NCBI RefSeq assembly: GCF_013113835.1
Contig: NZ_VTYQ01000001.1
Coordinates: forward strand, 62,001 to 126,000
Reading direction: 5' to 3'
Length of the DNA stretch: 64,000 bases
DNA from: Vibrio sp. RE88
Lineage (GTDB): Bacteria > Pseudomonadota > Gammaproteobacteria > Enterobacterales > Vibrionaceae
Each line of letters begins with the position of its first letter. Positions within the stretch are counted from its first letter, which is position 1. The notes beneath the pieces were generated by a model. The model was not told the DNA's origin and did no database searches. It saw nothing but the letters and a program-made list of their open reading frames with translations. The translations under genes and the position numbers were made by a program. Below, in pieces: positions 53,685 through 62,154 of this stretch.

Positions 53685-53857
53685 ATGTTCATTTGAAAAC
53701 CAAGCGACAATAGATTGGTTTTATTACAGTTTTATTATTTATAACGATCTATCCTTTAATTTAGCTGAAAAACGACATCAGCGGCAATGGCTGATGTTGC
53801 TAAACAATTGTGAGATCTCATTCAAAATATGTTCATATTAATAATGAAAATGTTCAT
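53685..53857. promoter_or_regulatory. Three ATGTTCAT repeats, candidate DeoR-regulator operators
   Basis: ATGTTCAT occurs at 53685-53692 (just upstream of the GDPD gene), 53829-53836 and 53850-53857. The last two are 21 bases apart, two helical turns, about 90-120 bases before dctP. The half site resembles the ATGTTC of the E. coli GlpR operator. Binding by the local DeoR-family protein is inferred. Confidence 0.55.
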
Positions 53858-53946
53858 ATGAGTGTAATAATTCACTCGCATACTCTACAAATATTACATA
53901 TCACTCTCTGATTTTTATAAAACAGCCATCAATAAGGTACTGACAA

Positions 53947-54963
53947 ATGAAAAAGCTATTAGGTGCGGTAATTACAGCGGCAGCGCTACTTTTAGTAGGT
54001 TGTGGTGAATCGAAAAAGCCTGAAGCTGAGGCGACTGCTGATCCAATCAACATCAACATGAGCCTGGTATTTACGCAAAATGAGTTACTGACCAAGGAAC
54101 TCATTAAGGCGACAGACAAAATCCGTGAACGTACTGACGGTTCAGTGAACATCAAAGTATTCCCAGGCGGGCAGCTACCTGTATACAAAGATAACTTAGA
54201 GCAGGTTGTGAACGGTGCAAACTGGATCGCGGTCGAAGATTTAACCTACCTAGGTGACTACGTGCCAGACTTCGCGGCGCTTGCCGGGCCAATGCTTTAC
54301 AACACATACGATGAATACCTAGCAATGATGGACACAGAGTTTGTCGCTGGGCTAAAAGCGAAAGCAGAAGAAAAAGGCATTAAAGTACTGAATGCAGATT
54401 ACATGTTCGGCTTCCGCCACATGATCACCAACAAAGAGATCGTGAACTCTGCAGATATGAAAGGCATGCGTATTCGCGTACCACAGAGCCAACTGTTCAT
54501 TAGCACGCTATCTGCAATGGGCGCAGCACCAGCTTCTCTGCCATTCCCAGAAACTTACGCGGGTGTTCAGCAAGGTGTGGTTGACGGTCTGGAAGGTTCT
54601 ATTCTGACGATGTACTCGACTAAGATCTATGAAGTCGCGAAGAACATGTCACTCACCAAGCACTTCCTTGGCACAGTCGGCATCTATATTTCTCCTAAGT
54701 TATGGGACAAGTTCACTCCAGAGCAGCAGCAAATCATTAACGAAGAGCTGGAAGCGGGCGCGATTTCAAACACCTCTGAGCTGGTCAAGCTAGATACGGA
54801 ATATACCCAAAAGCTGGAAGAACTTGGCGTAACGTTTAACGAAGTCAACTCTGAAGAGTTCAACCAGCTAACGGCTGATGTCTACAACCAGTTCCCTGAA
54901 TGGAGCGAAGGCATCCACGCTAAGATCATGCAAGAGCTAGAAACGATTCGTGCGGCTCAATAA
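53947..54963 (+). CDS. TRAP transporter solute-binding lipoprotein (DctP type)
   Basis: A 338-residue DctP-family binding protein. The N-terminal signal ends in a lipobox (LLLVGC, Cys at ~19), so the protein is probably lipid-anchored, which is uncommon for TRAP binding proteins of Gram-negative bacteria. The family core is clear: INMSLVFTQNELLTKELIKATDKIRERTDGSV, MRIRVPQSQLFISTLSAMGAAPASLPFPETYAGVQQGVVDGLEG (the Arg that pairs with a ligand carboxylate is RVPQS), and EVAKNMSLTKHF. It begins the dctPQM-HAD operon. Ligand unknown. Confidence 0.92.
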   Translation: MKKLLGAVITAAALLLVGCGESKKPEAEATADPININMSLVFTQNELLTKELIKATDKIRERTDGSVNIKVFPGGQLPVYKDNLEQVVNGANWIAVEDLTYLGDYVPDFAALAGPMLYNTYDEYLAMMDTEFVAGLKAKAEEKGIKVLNADYMFGFRHMITNKEIVNSADMKGMRIRVPQSQLFISTLSAMGAAPASLPFPETYAGVQQGVVDGLEGSILTMYSTKIYEVAKNMSLTKHFLGTVGIYISPKLWDKFTPEQQQIINEELEAGAISNTSELVKLDTEYTQKLEELGVTFNEVNSEEFNQLTADVYNQFPEWSEGIHAKIMQELETIRAAQ

Positions 54964-54988
54964 CTCACAAAACACTAACTAACCTAGA

Positions 54989-55014
54989 TGCGGCTTGATG
55001 TTTTTCAGGCCGCA
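54989..55014 (+). other. Intercistronic hairpin between dctP and dctQ
   Basis: TGCGGCTTGA and TCAGGCCGCA pair over ten positions (one G-U) around TGTTTT, with no T run after. Such hairpins commonly protect the abundant binding-protein mRNA and lower expression of the permeases. Confidence 0.65.
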
Positions 55015-55064
55015 TTGTTCGTAAATTATCTATGGTTAGTAGGTAATTTACCGGAGAAGATTTT

Positions 55065-55529
55065 TTGTTTTTACTAAGAAATATTGAAGAGATCCTCGCT
55101 TCGATTGCTATTTCAATCACAGTACTGGTTGTGATTGTGAACGTGGTTTTACGTTACGGGTTTGGCTTTGTCGTCCCTTGGAGCGAAGAGCTGTCTGTGA
55201 TCTGCTTTATCTGGGCGGTGTACTTAGGTATCAGCTCTTGTTACAAGCACAAGCTGCATATGGGCGTCGACGTCATGGTCGCTATGCTGCCAAGCAAAGC
55301 GAAACCTGCATTTAAGCTCGGTGTATCCGTGTTCTTACTGGCCCTCAATATCTTGATGGCGATTCTGAGCTATCAATACCTGATGCTTTCTAACAAAGTT
55401 ACGCCTGTAATGGGCCTGTCGTACTTCGCCATTAACGGCGTACTGGTACTTTGTTTTGTTCTTATGGCTATTCACACAGTGAAGTTCATTGTGGATGACG
55501 TCGCGTTACTTAAGCGTTCACATAAATAG
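55065..55529 (+). CDS. TRAP transporter small permease (DctQ type)
   Basis: A 154-residue inner-membrane protein with four hydrophobic segments (~10-32, ~42-62, ~85-107, ~122-143) and the DctQ motif VVNVVLRYGFGFVVPWSEELSVICFIWAVYLG. The start is TTG at 55065, with CCGGAGAAGA upstream. It sits nine bases before dctM and pairs with it to form the sodium-driven permease. Confidence 0.9.
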   Translation: MFLLRNIEEILASIAISITVLVVIVNVVLRYGFGFVVPWSEELSVICFIWAVYLGISSCYKHKLHMGVDVMVAMLPSKAKPAFKLGVSVFLLALNILMAILSYQYLMLSNKVTPVMGLSYFAINGVLVLCFVLMAIHTVKFIVDDVALLKRSHK

Positions 55530-55538
55530 GTTCTGTCG

Positions 55539-56822
55539 ATGGAAAGCTATCTGCCAATCATCATTCTATTTGTCCTTTTTCTGCTCAATATTCCCATTGC
55601 TTTTTCACTGATCGCCTCATCGATGGTCTACTTCTTATTCATCAATGACTCGATTCCCGTGAGCTTGGTTATGCAGCGTTTCATCAGCTCCGCTGAATCT
55701 TTTCCGCTGTTAGCGATACCGTTTTTCATTATGGTCGGCTCGGTCATGAACTACGCCGGGATCAGCCGAAGCCTACTGGCCTTTGCGGACTCTATGATTG
55801 GTCACAAAACAGGTGGCCTGGCACAGGTTAACGTGGCATTAAGCACTCTAATGGGCGGCATCTCAGGTTCTGCCAACGCTGATGCTGCGATGCAGTCGAA
55901 AATACTGGCGCCAGAAATGACTAAACGCGGTTATGACCTACCCTTTACCGCAGCAGTAACCGCAGCTTCTTCAAGCATCAGCCCAGTGATTCCGCCGGGT
56001 ATCAACCTGATCATTTTTGCGTTGCTCGCCAATGTTTCTGTTCACCAGATGTTTATTGCAGGTTATGTACCTGCGCTTCTGATGGCGGCTTCACTGATGC
56101 TGACCATCGCGTTTATCGCCCGCAAACGTAAGTACAAACCGTCTCGTTCGGAGCCTGCAACAGCGAAAGAGCGTTTCCATTACTTCCTGAAAGCTGTGCC
56201 TGCATTATTGATTCCTTTCGGCATCATTTTGGGAATGCGCTTTGGCTTATTTACACCGACAGAGGCAGGAGCGATTGCGGTTCTACTCTGCATCATCATT
56301 GGCGCATTTGTGTATCGCGAGCTTGGCTTTAAGCATATTCCAATGATCATGCGTGAAACGGTTCAAGGTACCAGTAGCGTCATGTTCATCATTATTGGTG
56401 CCATGGTGTTTGGCTACTACATGACGCTGGAACAAATCCCACACAATGTGGCCTCAGCACTGATTGAACTGACAGACAACAAACTGGTATTGCTGCTACT
56501 CATTAACGCTCTGCTGTTAGTTGTTGGGATGTTTATTGAAGGTGGCGCGGCGATGATCATCCTCACGCCATTGCTACTGCCAGCCGTACTGAACTTGGGC
56601 GTCAACCCAGTTCACTTCGGCATCATTGTCATTGTAAATATCATGATTGGGGGTGTGACACCGCCATTTGGTTCAATGATGTTCACCGTATGTTCCATCC
56701 TAAAGGTACGTATGGTTGATTTTGTACGAGAAGTGGCGCCACTACTGTTGGCGCTACTTACGGTGTTGATGCTGCTGACTTTCTCAGAAAGCTTAGTGAT
56801 GTTTTTGCCGAATTTACTTTAA
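55539..56822 (+). CDS. TRAP transporter large permease (DctM type)
   Basis: A 427-residue inner-membrane protein with about twelve hydrophobic segments. DctM hallmarks are FPLLAIPFFIMVGSVMNYAGIS, LMGGISGSANADAAMQSKILAPEM (sodium/substrate site), SPVIPPGINLIIFALLANVSV and NIMIGGVTPPFGSMMF. The length is standard. It is followed 33 bases later by the HAD phosphatase gene. Confidence 0.95.
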   Translation: MESYLPIIILFVLFLLNIPIAFSLIASSMVYFLFINDSIPVSLVMQRFISSAESFPLLAIPFFIMVGSVMNYAGISRSLLAFADSMIGHKTGGLAQVNVALSTLMGGISGSANADAAMQSKILAPEMTKRGYDLPFTAAVTAASSSISPVIPPGINLIIFALLANVSVHQMFIAGYVPALLMAASLMLTIAFIARKRKYKPSRSEPATAKERFHYFLKAVPALLIPFGIILGMRFGLFTPTEAGAIAVLLCIIIGAFVYRELGFKHIPMIMRETVQGTSSVMFIIIGAMVFGYYMTLEQIPHNVASALIELTDNKLVLLLLINALLLVVGMFIEGGAAMIILTPLLLPAVLNLGVNPVHFGIIVIVNIMIGGVTPPFGSMMFTVCSILKVRMVDFVREVAPLLLALLTVLMLLTFSESLVMFLPNLL

Positions 56823-56855
56823 CACGATGTATTGAAAGAATTTTGAGGTGTAGAA

Positions 56856-57641
56856 ATGAATTCGGTAACGAATGATTTAAACCAAAACTGGAAACAGGTC
56901 GACTGGGTACTGACGGATGTCGATGACACCCTAACTTGGGAAGGCCGTTTGCCGCCAGAGACCTTAATCGCGCTACAAAAATTAAGAGACTCAGGCAAGA
57001 AGGTAGTCGCTGTAACTGGCGCTTGTGCGGGTTGGTGTGACCATATTGCCCAGCTTTGGCCTGTGGATGCCGTATTAGGTGAAAACGGCGCGTTTATTAT
57101 GGAAAAGAAGGAGGGCTATCTTACCCTGCGCTCTGGTGTTCCGCTGGAAGCTATCCGCGACGACCAAACAAAGCTAAAAGCGCAGGTTGAAGACATCCTA
57201 CGTGACTACCCAGATTTGTCACTGACGCTGGATCAATCCTATCGCTTGTGTGAAGTGGCGATTGATATCGGCCAGAACCGCCCCCGTGTAGACGAAGCCG
57301 TGATCGAAGAAATTGTCGCTAAGATTCATGCTTTAGGTGCCCACGCCACCGCCAGCTCGATTCACATTAATGCATGGTATGGCGAGCACTCGAAAAAGGC
57401 CACAGCAACAGCATTCCTTACCGAGAAAGGCCTGTCTAGCCAAGAGATCACAACGCGCGCCTGTTATGTCGGTGACTCAATGAACGACCAGCACATGTTT
57501 GAAATTATGCCAAACAGTGTTGGGGTTGCGAATATTAAGCACTATTGGGATCGCTTGGCGTTTCACCCTTCGGTCCTAATGACGGAGTCAGGTGGCTACG
57601 GTTTTGCCGAATTCACACAAAAGCTGCTCGCCATAAAATAG
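56856..57641 (+). CDS. HAD-IIB family phosphatase
   Basis: A 261-residue HAD hydrolase. Motif I is LTDVDDTLT (~20-28, nucleophile and acid Asp), motif II AVTGACAGW, and motif IV GDSMNDQHMFE (~207-217). The type IIB cap lies between (~85-190, LGENGAFIMEKKEGYL onwards), as in sugar-phosphate and mannosyl-phosphoglycerate phosphatases. AGGTG precedes the ATG. Its place after dctPQM and opposite a phosphodiesterase suggests that it dephosphorylates a product of the imported compound. Confidence 0.85.
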   Translation: MNSVTNDLNQNWKQVDWVLTDVDDTLTWEGRLPPETLIALQKLRDSGKKVVAVTGACAGWCDHIAQLWPVDAVLGENGAFIMEKKEGYLTLRSGVPLEAIRDDQTKLKAQVEDILRDYPDLSLTLDQSYRLCEVAIDIGQNRPRVDEAVIEEIVAKIHALGAHATASSIHINAWYGEHSKKATATAFLTEKGLSSQEITTRACYVGDSMNDQHMFEIMPNSVGVANIKHYWDRLAFHPSVLMTESGGYGFAEFTQKLLAIK

Positions 57642-57665
57642 TCAAACATAGGCAGCTAAATGAAC

Positions 57666-57696
57666 AAAAAGCGCTGACCTTATGTCAGCGCTTTTT
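57666..57696. terminator. Bidirectional terminator between the HAD and VOC genes
   Basis: A 13-base perfect stem AAAAAGCGCTGAC and its complement around CTTAT, with T runs on both strands. Confidence 0.92.
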
Positions 57697-57740
57697 AATT
57701 CTACTAAACTAGGTGAATCCGCGCGGTTCTCAGGTGCTCT

Positions 57741-58130
57741 TTACAACTCCTGCATCAGTTGGATGTAGTTACCACACGTATCGTCCAACACCGCAATCAT
57801 AACGGGCCCTGCCTCTCGGGGTGCTATTGAAAACTGGACACCTAAATCCACTAGCCTTTGGTGTTCTTTATTAATGTCTTCCACAGCAAATGAAGTCCAA
57901 GGTATTCCCGCTTCCTTTAATGCGTTTTGATACTGCTTCGCGGGCGCAAAAGCCATAGGCTCTAACAACAGCTCAACACCTGACTGCTCTTGTGGAGACA
58001 CAACAGTCAACCATTTATGCTCACCTAAAGGTACTTCTGTTTTTTTGATAAACCCTAAGATATTGGTATAGAAATCCAATGCTTTTTCCTGATCATCAAC
58101 AGGAACACTCGTTAAACAAATTTTGATCAC
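57741..58130 (-). CDS. VOC family (glyoxalase/bleomycin-resistance fold) protein
   Basis: A 129-residue single-domain VOC protein: MIKICLTSVPVDDQEKALDFYTNILGF start, VELLLEP and VMIAVLDDTCGNYIQLMQEL end, where the final Glu or neighbouring residues may bind metal. Functions range from dioxygenases to antibiotic sequestration. An AraC-type gene lies 60 bases upstream on the same strand and may control it; this AraC/VOC pairing is common. Confidence 0.85.
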   Translation of the reverse strand: MIKICLTSVPVDDQEKALDFYTNILGFIKKTEVPLGEHKWLTVVSPQEQSGVELLLEPMAFAPAKQYQNALKEAGIPWTSFAVEDINKEHQRLVDLGVQFSIAPREAGPVMIAVLDDTCGNYIQLMQEL

Positions 58131-58190
58131 TTATATAGCCCTTTTCAGTGATGGAATAAGTACAAGATAGCCAAAACACCGAACAAAAAC

Positions 58191-58586
58191 TTATTCCAGA
58201 TTGCTTTTATGACGTTTTTGAAAATCTCTAGGGGAATAGCCCGTGCATTTTTTAAACACGCTAGAGAAAGTCGTTAAGCTTTCATAGCCAACCGAAAAAC
58301 ACGTATCCGTCATTGAGTGGCCTTCTCTAAGCAAAGTTTTAGCTCTCGAAATCCGCATATCTCTTAGATAGCTTCGAGGGGTAACACCATAGATTTGCTT
58401 GAAGATCCGCACGTAGTGAAAGCGTGACATAAGCGCCGCTTTAGCCAAATCATTTAGGTCTATTTTTTTGAAATAGTGTTGCTCCATGAACACTTTGGAT
58501 TGCCTAACCAGCACGTACTGTTTGGGTCTCAGCGGTAACTCGCTATACAGGCGATCAAGCTCTTGTTCATAGAATGTCTTCGGCAT
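58191..58586 (-). CDS. Short AraC family regulator (DNA-binding domain only)
   Basis: A 131-residue protein consisting almost only of the double helix-turn-helix of AraC/XylS regulators (KKIDLNDLAKAALMSRFHYVRIFKQIYGVTPRSYLRDMRISRAKTLL, then SVGYESLTTFSSVFKKCTGYSPRDF). No effector domain is present, as in MarA/SoxS-size regulators. An in-frame ATG at 58613 would add nine residues; no clear ribosome site decides. It precedes the VOC gene. Confidence 0.83.
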   Translation of the reverse strand: MPKTFYEQELDRLYSELPLRPKQYVLVRQSKVFMEQHYFKKIDLNDLAKAALMSRFHYVRIFKQIYGVTPRSYLRDMRISRAKTLLREGHSMTDTCFSVGYESLTTFSSVFKKCTGYSPRDFQKRHKSNLE

Positions 58587-58658
58587 AATTTCAACGCGTT
58601 GGAAGAGAAACATACGTTGATTTTAACACGCTAAGTTCAGCTGTGAGGTAGCCAATAC

Positions 58659-60344
58659 TTAACTGTCGAACCACAGTTTTTGTAGCGATAAAATCCCAGC
58701 ACTGTCCATTTCTAATCCGTGTAGAGAATTTGACACATCATAGCTTTCTGAGTCACGCCACAGAGGCACAAAGACACCATTTTGAATCAGCCAATCCTCA
58801 CATCGATGGAGTTCACTAAGGAACTCCTCCTCGCTATCACTCACCATCATCAGTTGATCAACAATGGAGAGAAACGCTTGTTGTTGCCGAGCGGATAAAC
58901 AAGAACTGAATACGGAGCTGCACAAAAGCCATTTGTAGTAACCAAAAACACTGTTCTTAGGGAACACATAGCCCCCAAGCTCGATATCAAACCATGTGCT
59001 TTTTGATTGCTCGACCGAGATAACTTCAAATTCCAACCCTTGCTGTCGAAGATACTCAAGCAATTGAAGCCTAGATGCGGTCTTCCCCGAAATACACACT
59101 CGCAATGGCCGACTTGGCTTAGCTTGGTTGGGGTGATATAGGAAGACACTTTTGTTTTGATGATAACCCGTTATCGAATTTGCTTGTGACAAAAATTCGT
59201 TTTCCCCGCTACGACAGAACTCTCGCGCTTGGTGAAAGATCCACGCCTTTTCATCCATCGACAGCTCTGACTGGTGATGTTGAAATTCCAGTACGTCACA
59301 GCCTGTTTGCAAAGCGATCTTATCGGCTCCAGCTTGTGGAGACGCCGGACACCTATGATGCACGATATGGCCTTGAACATTACTATCAACGCCGTCACTG
59401 GTCCAAAACTCCGCACGCTCAATAAACCCTCCTGTTGCGAAGTAATTTGGATTTTTAGTCAATACCCAGTGATGTTCAGAGCTCGATAACAGCATAAAAG
59501 GTCCCGTTCCATGCGGTATGCTATGAGCGCTAGTATCCAGATAGATGGCGGAATGCCCTTCTGACAGCAAATGTAGGATCGATTCATGCCTCTGAGACAG
59601 CTTAATCACAACCCATAGCCCCTCGGCCACCACTTCCAATACATGGCGATACAGAATTTGGTAAGTGTGTGACTTAGCGACTCGCTCCTCAATACATTTC
59701 GCCACATGGTGAGCTGTCAGTTTTTCACCATTATGAAAACAAACATCGGGACGCAATCGGAGCCAAAGCTCATCCCCTCTGAATTCGTAATGATGCGCTA
59801 GATGAGGTCTTACCCTTCCTGTCTCACTGTCATACCTGAGCAAAGTGTCGTACATGGCCTCCAAATACAGTTGTGAGTTAGCTCTGTACGCCCACAAAGG
59901 ATGTAAAATCGGAAGAGAATAAGGAACTAAGGTCACTAGGGTGTTCAGGTTTTTGAGACTTTCTTGTGCCTGGGTTAACCAGTTGGGTAACTGCTTACGA
60001 AATGTTTCTGCGTAGCCAAAGTAATCAGCATACCTCGCTGCTTCACTTAGGCTCCCCTTTTTGCAATGCTGTTCAAGCACATGCATCAACGCCGAATCAA
60101 AACTCTCCAGTAGAATGATTTCAGACTTATTGCCACGCCCTCTCCCCGGCTGCCAAGATATCCAGCCTATATTCGCTAAGGTTTTCATCAACTTAGCAAT
60201 ATTACGTTCAGAGCAGCTAAGTTGTCCTGCCAAAGTTTGAACGTCCGTTTTCTCAGCGCTATTCAGAGGGTAATAGCGACTTAGTTGCTGTAAGCGCTGT
60301 AAATGAATCTGAGTGATAAAAGATGAACTCCGATTTTCTACCAT
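58659..60344 (-). CDS. SgrR-like regulator with solute-binding domain
   Basis: A 561-residue protein of the SgrR layout. The N-terminal winged helix (~10-95: LQQLSRYYPLNSAEKTDVQTLAGQLSCSERNIAKLMKTLANIGWISWQPGRGRGNKSEI) is followed by an SBP_bac_5 domain (~160-540: LWAYRANSQLYLEAMYDTLLRYD, LRLRPDVCFHNGEKLTAHHV, IPHGTGPFMLL) with no signal peptide. E. coli SgrR senses sugar-phosphate stress and activates the divergent sRNA sgrS. Vibrios carry several relatives, so the target here is uncertain. A short membrane-peptide gene diverges from it. Confidence 0.85.
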   Translation of the reverse strand: MVENRSSSFITQIHLQRLQQLSRYYPLNSAEKTDVQTLAGQLSCSERNIAKLMKTLANIGWISWQPGRGRGNKSEIILLESFDSALMHVLEQHCKKGSLSEAARYADYFGYAETFRKQLPNWLTQAQESLKNLNTLVTLVPYSLPILHPLWAYRANSQLYLEAMYDTLLRYDSETGRVRPHLAHHYEFRGDELWLRLRPDVCFHNGEKLTAHHVAKCIEERVAKSHTYQILYRHVLEVVAEGLWVVIKLSQRHESILHLLSEGHSAIYLDTSAHSIPHGTGPFMLLSSSEHHWVLTKNPNYFATGGFIERAEFWTSDGVDSNVQGHIVHHRCPASPQAGADKIALQTGCDVLEFQHHQSELSMDEKAWIFHQAREFCRSGENEFLSQANSITGYHQNKSVFLYHPNQAKPSRPLRVCISGKTASRLQLLEYLRQQGLEFEVISVEQSKSTWFDIELGGYVFPKNSVFGYYKWLLCSSVFSSCLSARQQQAFLSIVDQLMMVSDSEEEFLSELHRCEDWLIQNGVFVPLWRDSESYDVSNSLHGLEMDSAGILSLQKLWFDS

Positions 60345-60412
60345 ATCATTATTACTTCCTGTTTATTTAACAATAATAACCAGCAGAGACAAAGAGAGCA
60401 GGAGACGTTTTT

Positions 60413-60574
60413 ATGGACCCTTTAGGCTATACACTTTACACCTTGAATGGGAAGGAATATTTAGTCAACCCAGACGTGAAGCATCCCATTGTTTGCCATT
60501 CACACCGGCCCTCAACGCGTACGCAGTTATTAAGTGTCTTCTTCGTCGGTGTGTTGGTTGGGATGTTATTCTGA
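60413..60574 (+). CDS. Putative 53-residue membrane peptide divergent from the sgrR-like gene
   Basis: An ATG at 60413 has a strong ribosome site (AGGAG at 60400-60404, eight bases away) and opens a 53-codon frame: MDPLGYTLYTLNGKEYLVNP at the start, a basic centre, and a hydrophobic tail (LLSVFFVGVLVGMLF) that could span the membrane. It starts only 68 bases from the sgrR-like gene, where enterics place sgrS/sgrT, but shows no likeness to SgrT that I can see. The frame after its stop, shifted by one or two bases, stays open to 60663, so a frameshifted longer gene cannot be excluded. Confidence 0.55.
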   Translation: MDPLGYTLYTLNGKEYLVNPDVKHPIVCHSHRPSTRTQLLSVFFVGVLVGMLF

Positions 60575-60666
60575 TTGAGCGCAATAAACTGGAAGAAATC
60601 GAAAGCCATGGATTGGCTGAGGCAGGTCAAATTGGACGCTTTTACAGAGCTTTCAGTCGTTGATAC

Positions 60667-60690
60667 AAAAAGGGAGAGACTTCTCCCTCT
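60667..60690 (-). terminator. Intrinsic terminator after ydcH
   Basis: On the minus strand AGGGAGA and TCTCCCT form a seven-base stem with a four-base loop, then TTTTTG. Confidence 0.82.
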
Positions 60691-60703
60691 CTAACAATCG
60701 TAC

Positions 60704-60949
60704 TTACTGATGCGCGCTCACCAAACGTTTATGAAGGTCATCCTTCATCACCGCGCGATCATGTTTCATCTTATGCATTTCTTCATCACTGAGTGGAGAA
60801 TCCATCAGTTCAAGCTTGCGGATTTCTTTATCCAACGAGTCATAGGACTTCATCTCAGACAGAAAGCTGTCATCCATTTTGGCCAATGCACGAATGGTAT
60901 CTTTGTATTGCGGGAATTCGCTTAATAGAGAGTGATCTTCACCTAGCAT
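60704..60949 (-). CDS. YdcH family (DUF465) protein
   Basis: An 81-residue helical protein starting MLGEDHSLLSEFPQYKDTI, with two long charged helices forming a coiled-coil hairpin (DSLDKEIRKLELMDSPLSDEEMHKMKHDRAVMKDDL). Matches the DUF465/YdcH family in length and pattern. AAAGGGG precedes the ATG. Function unknown. Confidence 0.92.
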   Translation of the reverse strand: MLGEDHSLLSEFPQYKDTIRALAKMDDSFLSEMKSYDSLDKEIRKLELMDSPLSDEEMHKMKHDRAVMKDDLHKRLVSAHQ

Positions 60950-61205
60950 AACAACCCCTTTGTTTATCTTGGTGGATTTTACTGGTTAAATTTCATACAA
61001 ACATAGCACCATTATGTGTCCATATTTGAGATCCAAATCGACAACTTCACTCTGAGAGCCAATTCTGACGGAATCTTAACTTTTCCTTCTTAAACCCTTT
61101 GTTCATCGGTCGCGCCGAAAATTCCCTGACTCTGCCCAATTAGTCACACCTCGATTCCAGTAGCGTTTGTAGGGATCAATCAAACCAGAATACATGGAGT
61201 CAAAC

Positions 61206-62096
61206 ATGAAAGAACTCACCTTATCCTCGTCGGTTGGAATTGGCGCGGACAACACACCTGATGATGTACTCAACGTACAAAAAGCCCTTAATCAATTGAG
61301 CGAAAAAATTGGCCTGACCGCACCACTTAAAGAAGATGGTGTCATCAGCTCAGAGCTTGGCCAATCGCCGACGTGTCAGGCGATCGCCGCTATGCAGAAA
61401 ACAATTCTGGGTTTTCATAACCCTGATAGCCGTATCGATGCCAACGGCAAAAGCCACCGCACACTCAACAAAGAGCTGAGCGAAGGTCAAAATGCACTCA
61501 GCTCGTTATTCTTGCCAGCGATTGAACCTATCAAAGGGCTGACTGACGATGACTACAATGACGCAGCCGACTCCCTTGGCTGCGAAGTCGCTGCGATCAA
61601 AGCCGTCTCAGATGTTGAATCATCAGGCAGTGGTTTTTTTGAATCTGGCGCGCCTTGCATCTTGTTTGAAGCACACCAGTTCTCCAAATACAGTGGCCAT
61701 CAATTTGATGACTCACACCCTAACATCTCTTCCCCAAAATGGGATCGCTCACTCTATGTGGGTGGTGAAAAAGAGTATGACCGCCTGAAGCAAGCCATCG
61801 ACTTAGATAGAACCGCCGCTCTGAAATCCGCTTCCTTCGGCCGTTACCAAATCATGGGCTTTAACCATCAGGCAGCAGGTTATGACGATGTCGAAACCTT
61901 CGTTCGCGACATGTTCTTTGCTGAGCGTCACCACCTGATGGCTTTCGTGAATTTCATCAAATCAAACTCGAAACTGCACGAGGCGATCCAAGCACTCGAC
62001 TGGCCGACCTTCGCCCGTTACTACAACGGCCCTGGCTACGCAGAAAACCGCTATGACGAAAGACTGGAGTCCGCCTACCAGACTCACTCAGCTTAA
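61206..62096 (+). CDS. N-acetylmuramidase-like protein (DUF3380)
   Basis: A 296-residue protein. The N-terminal ~95 residues resemble a peptidoglycan-binding repeat (DDVLNVQKALNQLSEKIGLT). Residues ~115-290 form the DUF3380 muramidase domain: AIKAVSDVESSGSGFFESGAPCILFEAHQFSKYSGH (putative catalytic Glu in VESSG), SASFGRYQIMGFNHQAAGY and FARYYNGPGYAEN. There is no signal peptide, as in phage endolysins, so export would need another route. ATG 61206, with GGAG before it, is preferred to ATG 61194. It is 58 bases before the methyltransferase gene. Confidence 0.82.
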   Translation: MKELTLSSSVGIGADNTPDDVLNVQKALNQLSEKIGLTAPLKEDGVISSELGQSPTCQAIAAMQKTILGFHNPDSRIDANGKSHRTLNKELSEGQNALSSLFLPAIEPIKGLTDDDYNDAADSLGCEVAAIKAVSDVESSGSGFFESGAPCILFEAHQFSKYSGHQFDDSHPNISSPKWDRSLYVGGEKEYDRLKQAIDLDRTAALKSASFGRYQIMGFNHQAAGYDDVETFVRDMFFAERHHLMAFVNFIKSNSKLHEAIQALDWPTFARYYNGPGYAENRYDERLESAYQTHSA

Positions 62097-62154
62097 ACGG
62101 CTTGCGCAGGGCAACCTGCGCAACATTCATTCAGGCGAAGAAAGGAGTCTATTC

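Noticed and set aside
60345..60710. A possible SgrS small RNA divergent from the sgrR-like gene
   Set aside because: No plus-strand terminator with a T run was found; the only hairpin with a T run is on the minus strand and belongs to ydcH.
61206..62096. Prophage remnant, suggested by the endolysin-like muramidase
   Set aside because: No other phage gene, integrase or attachment site is near, and it is followed by ordinary metabolic genes with matching composition.
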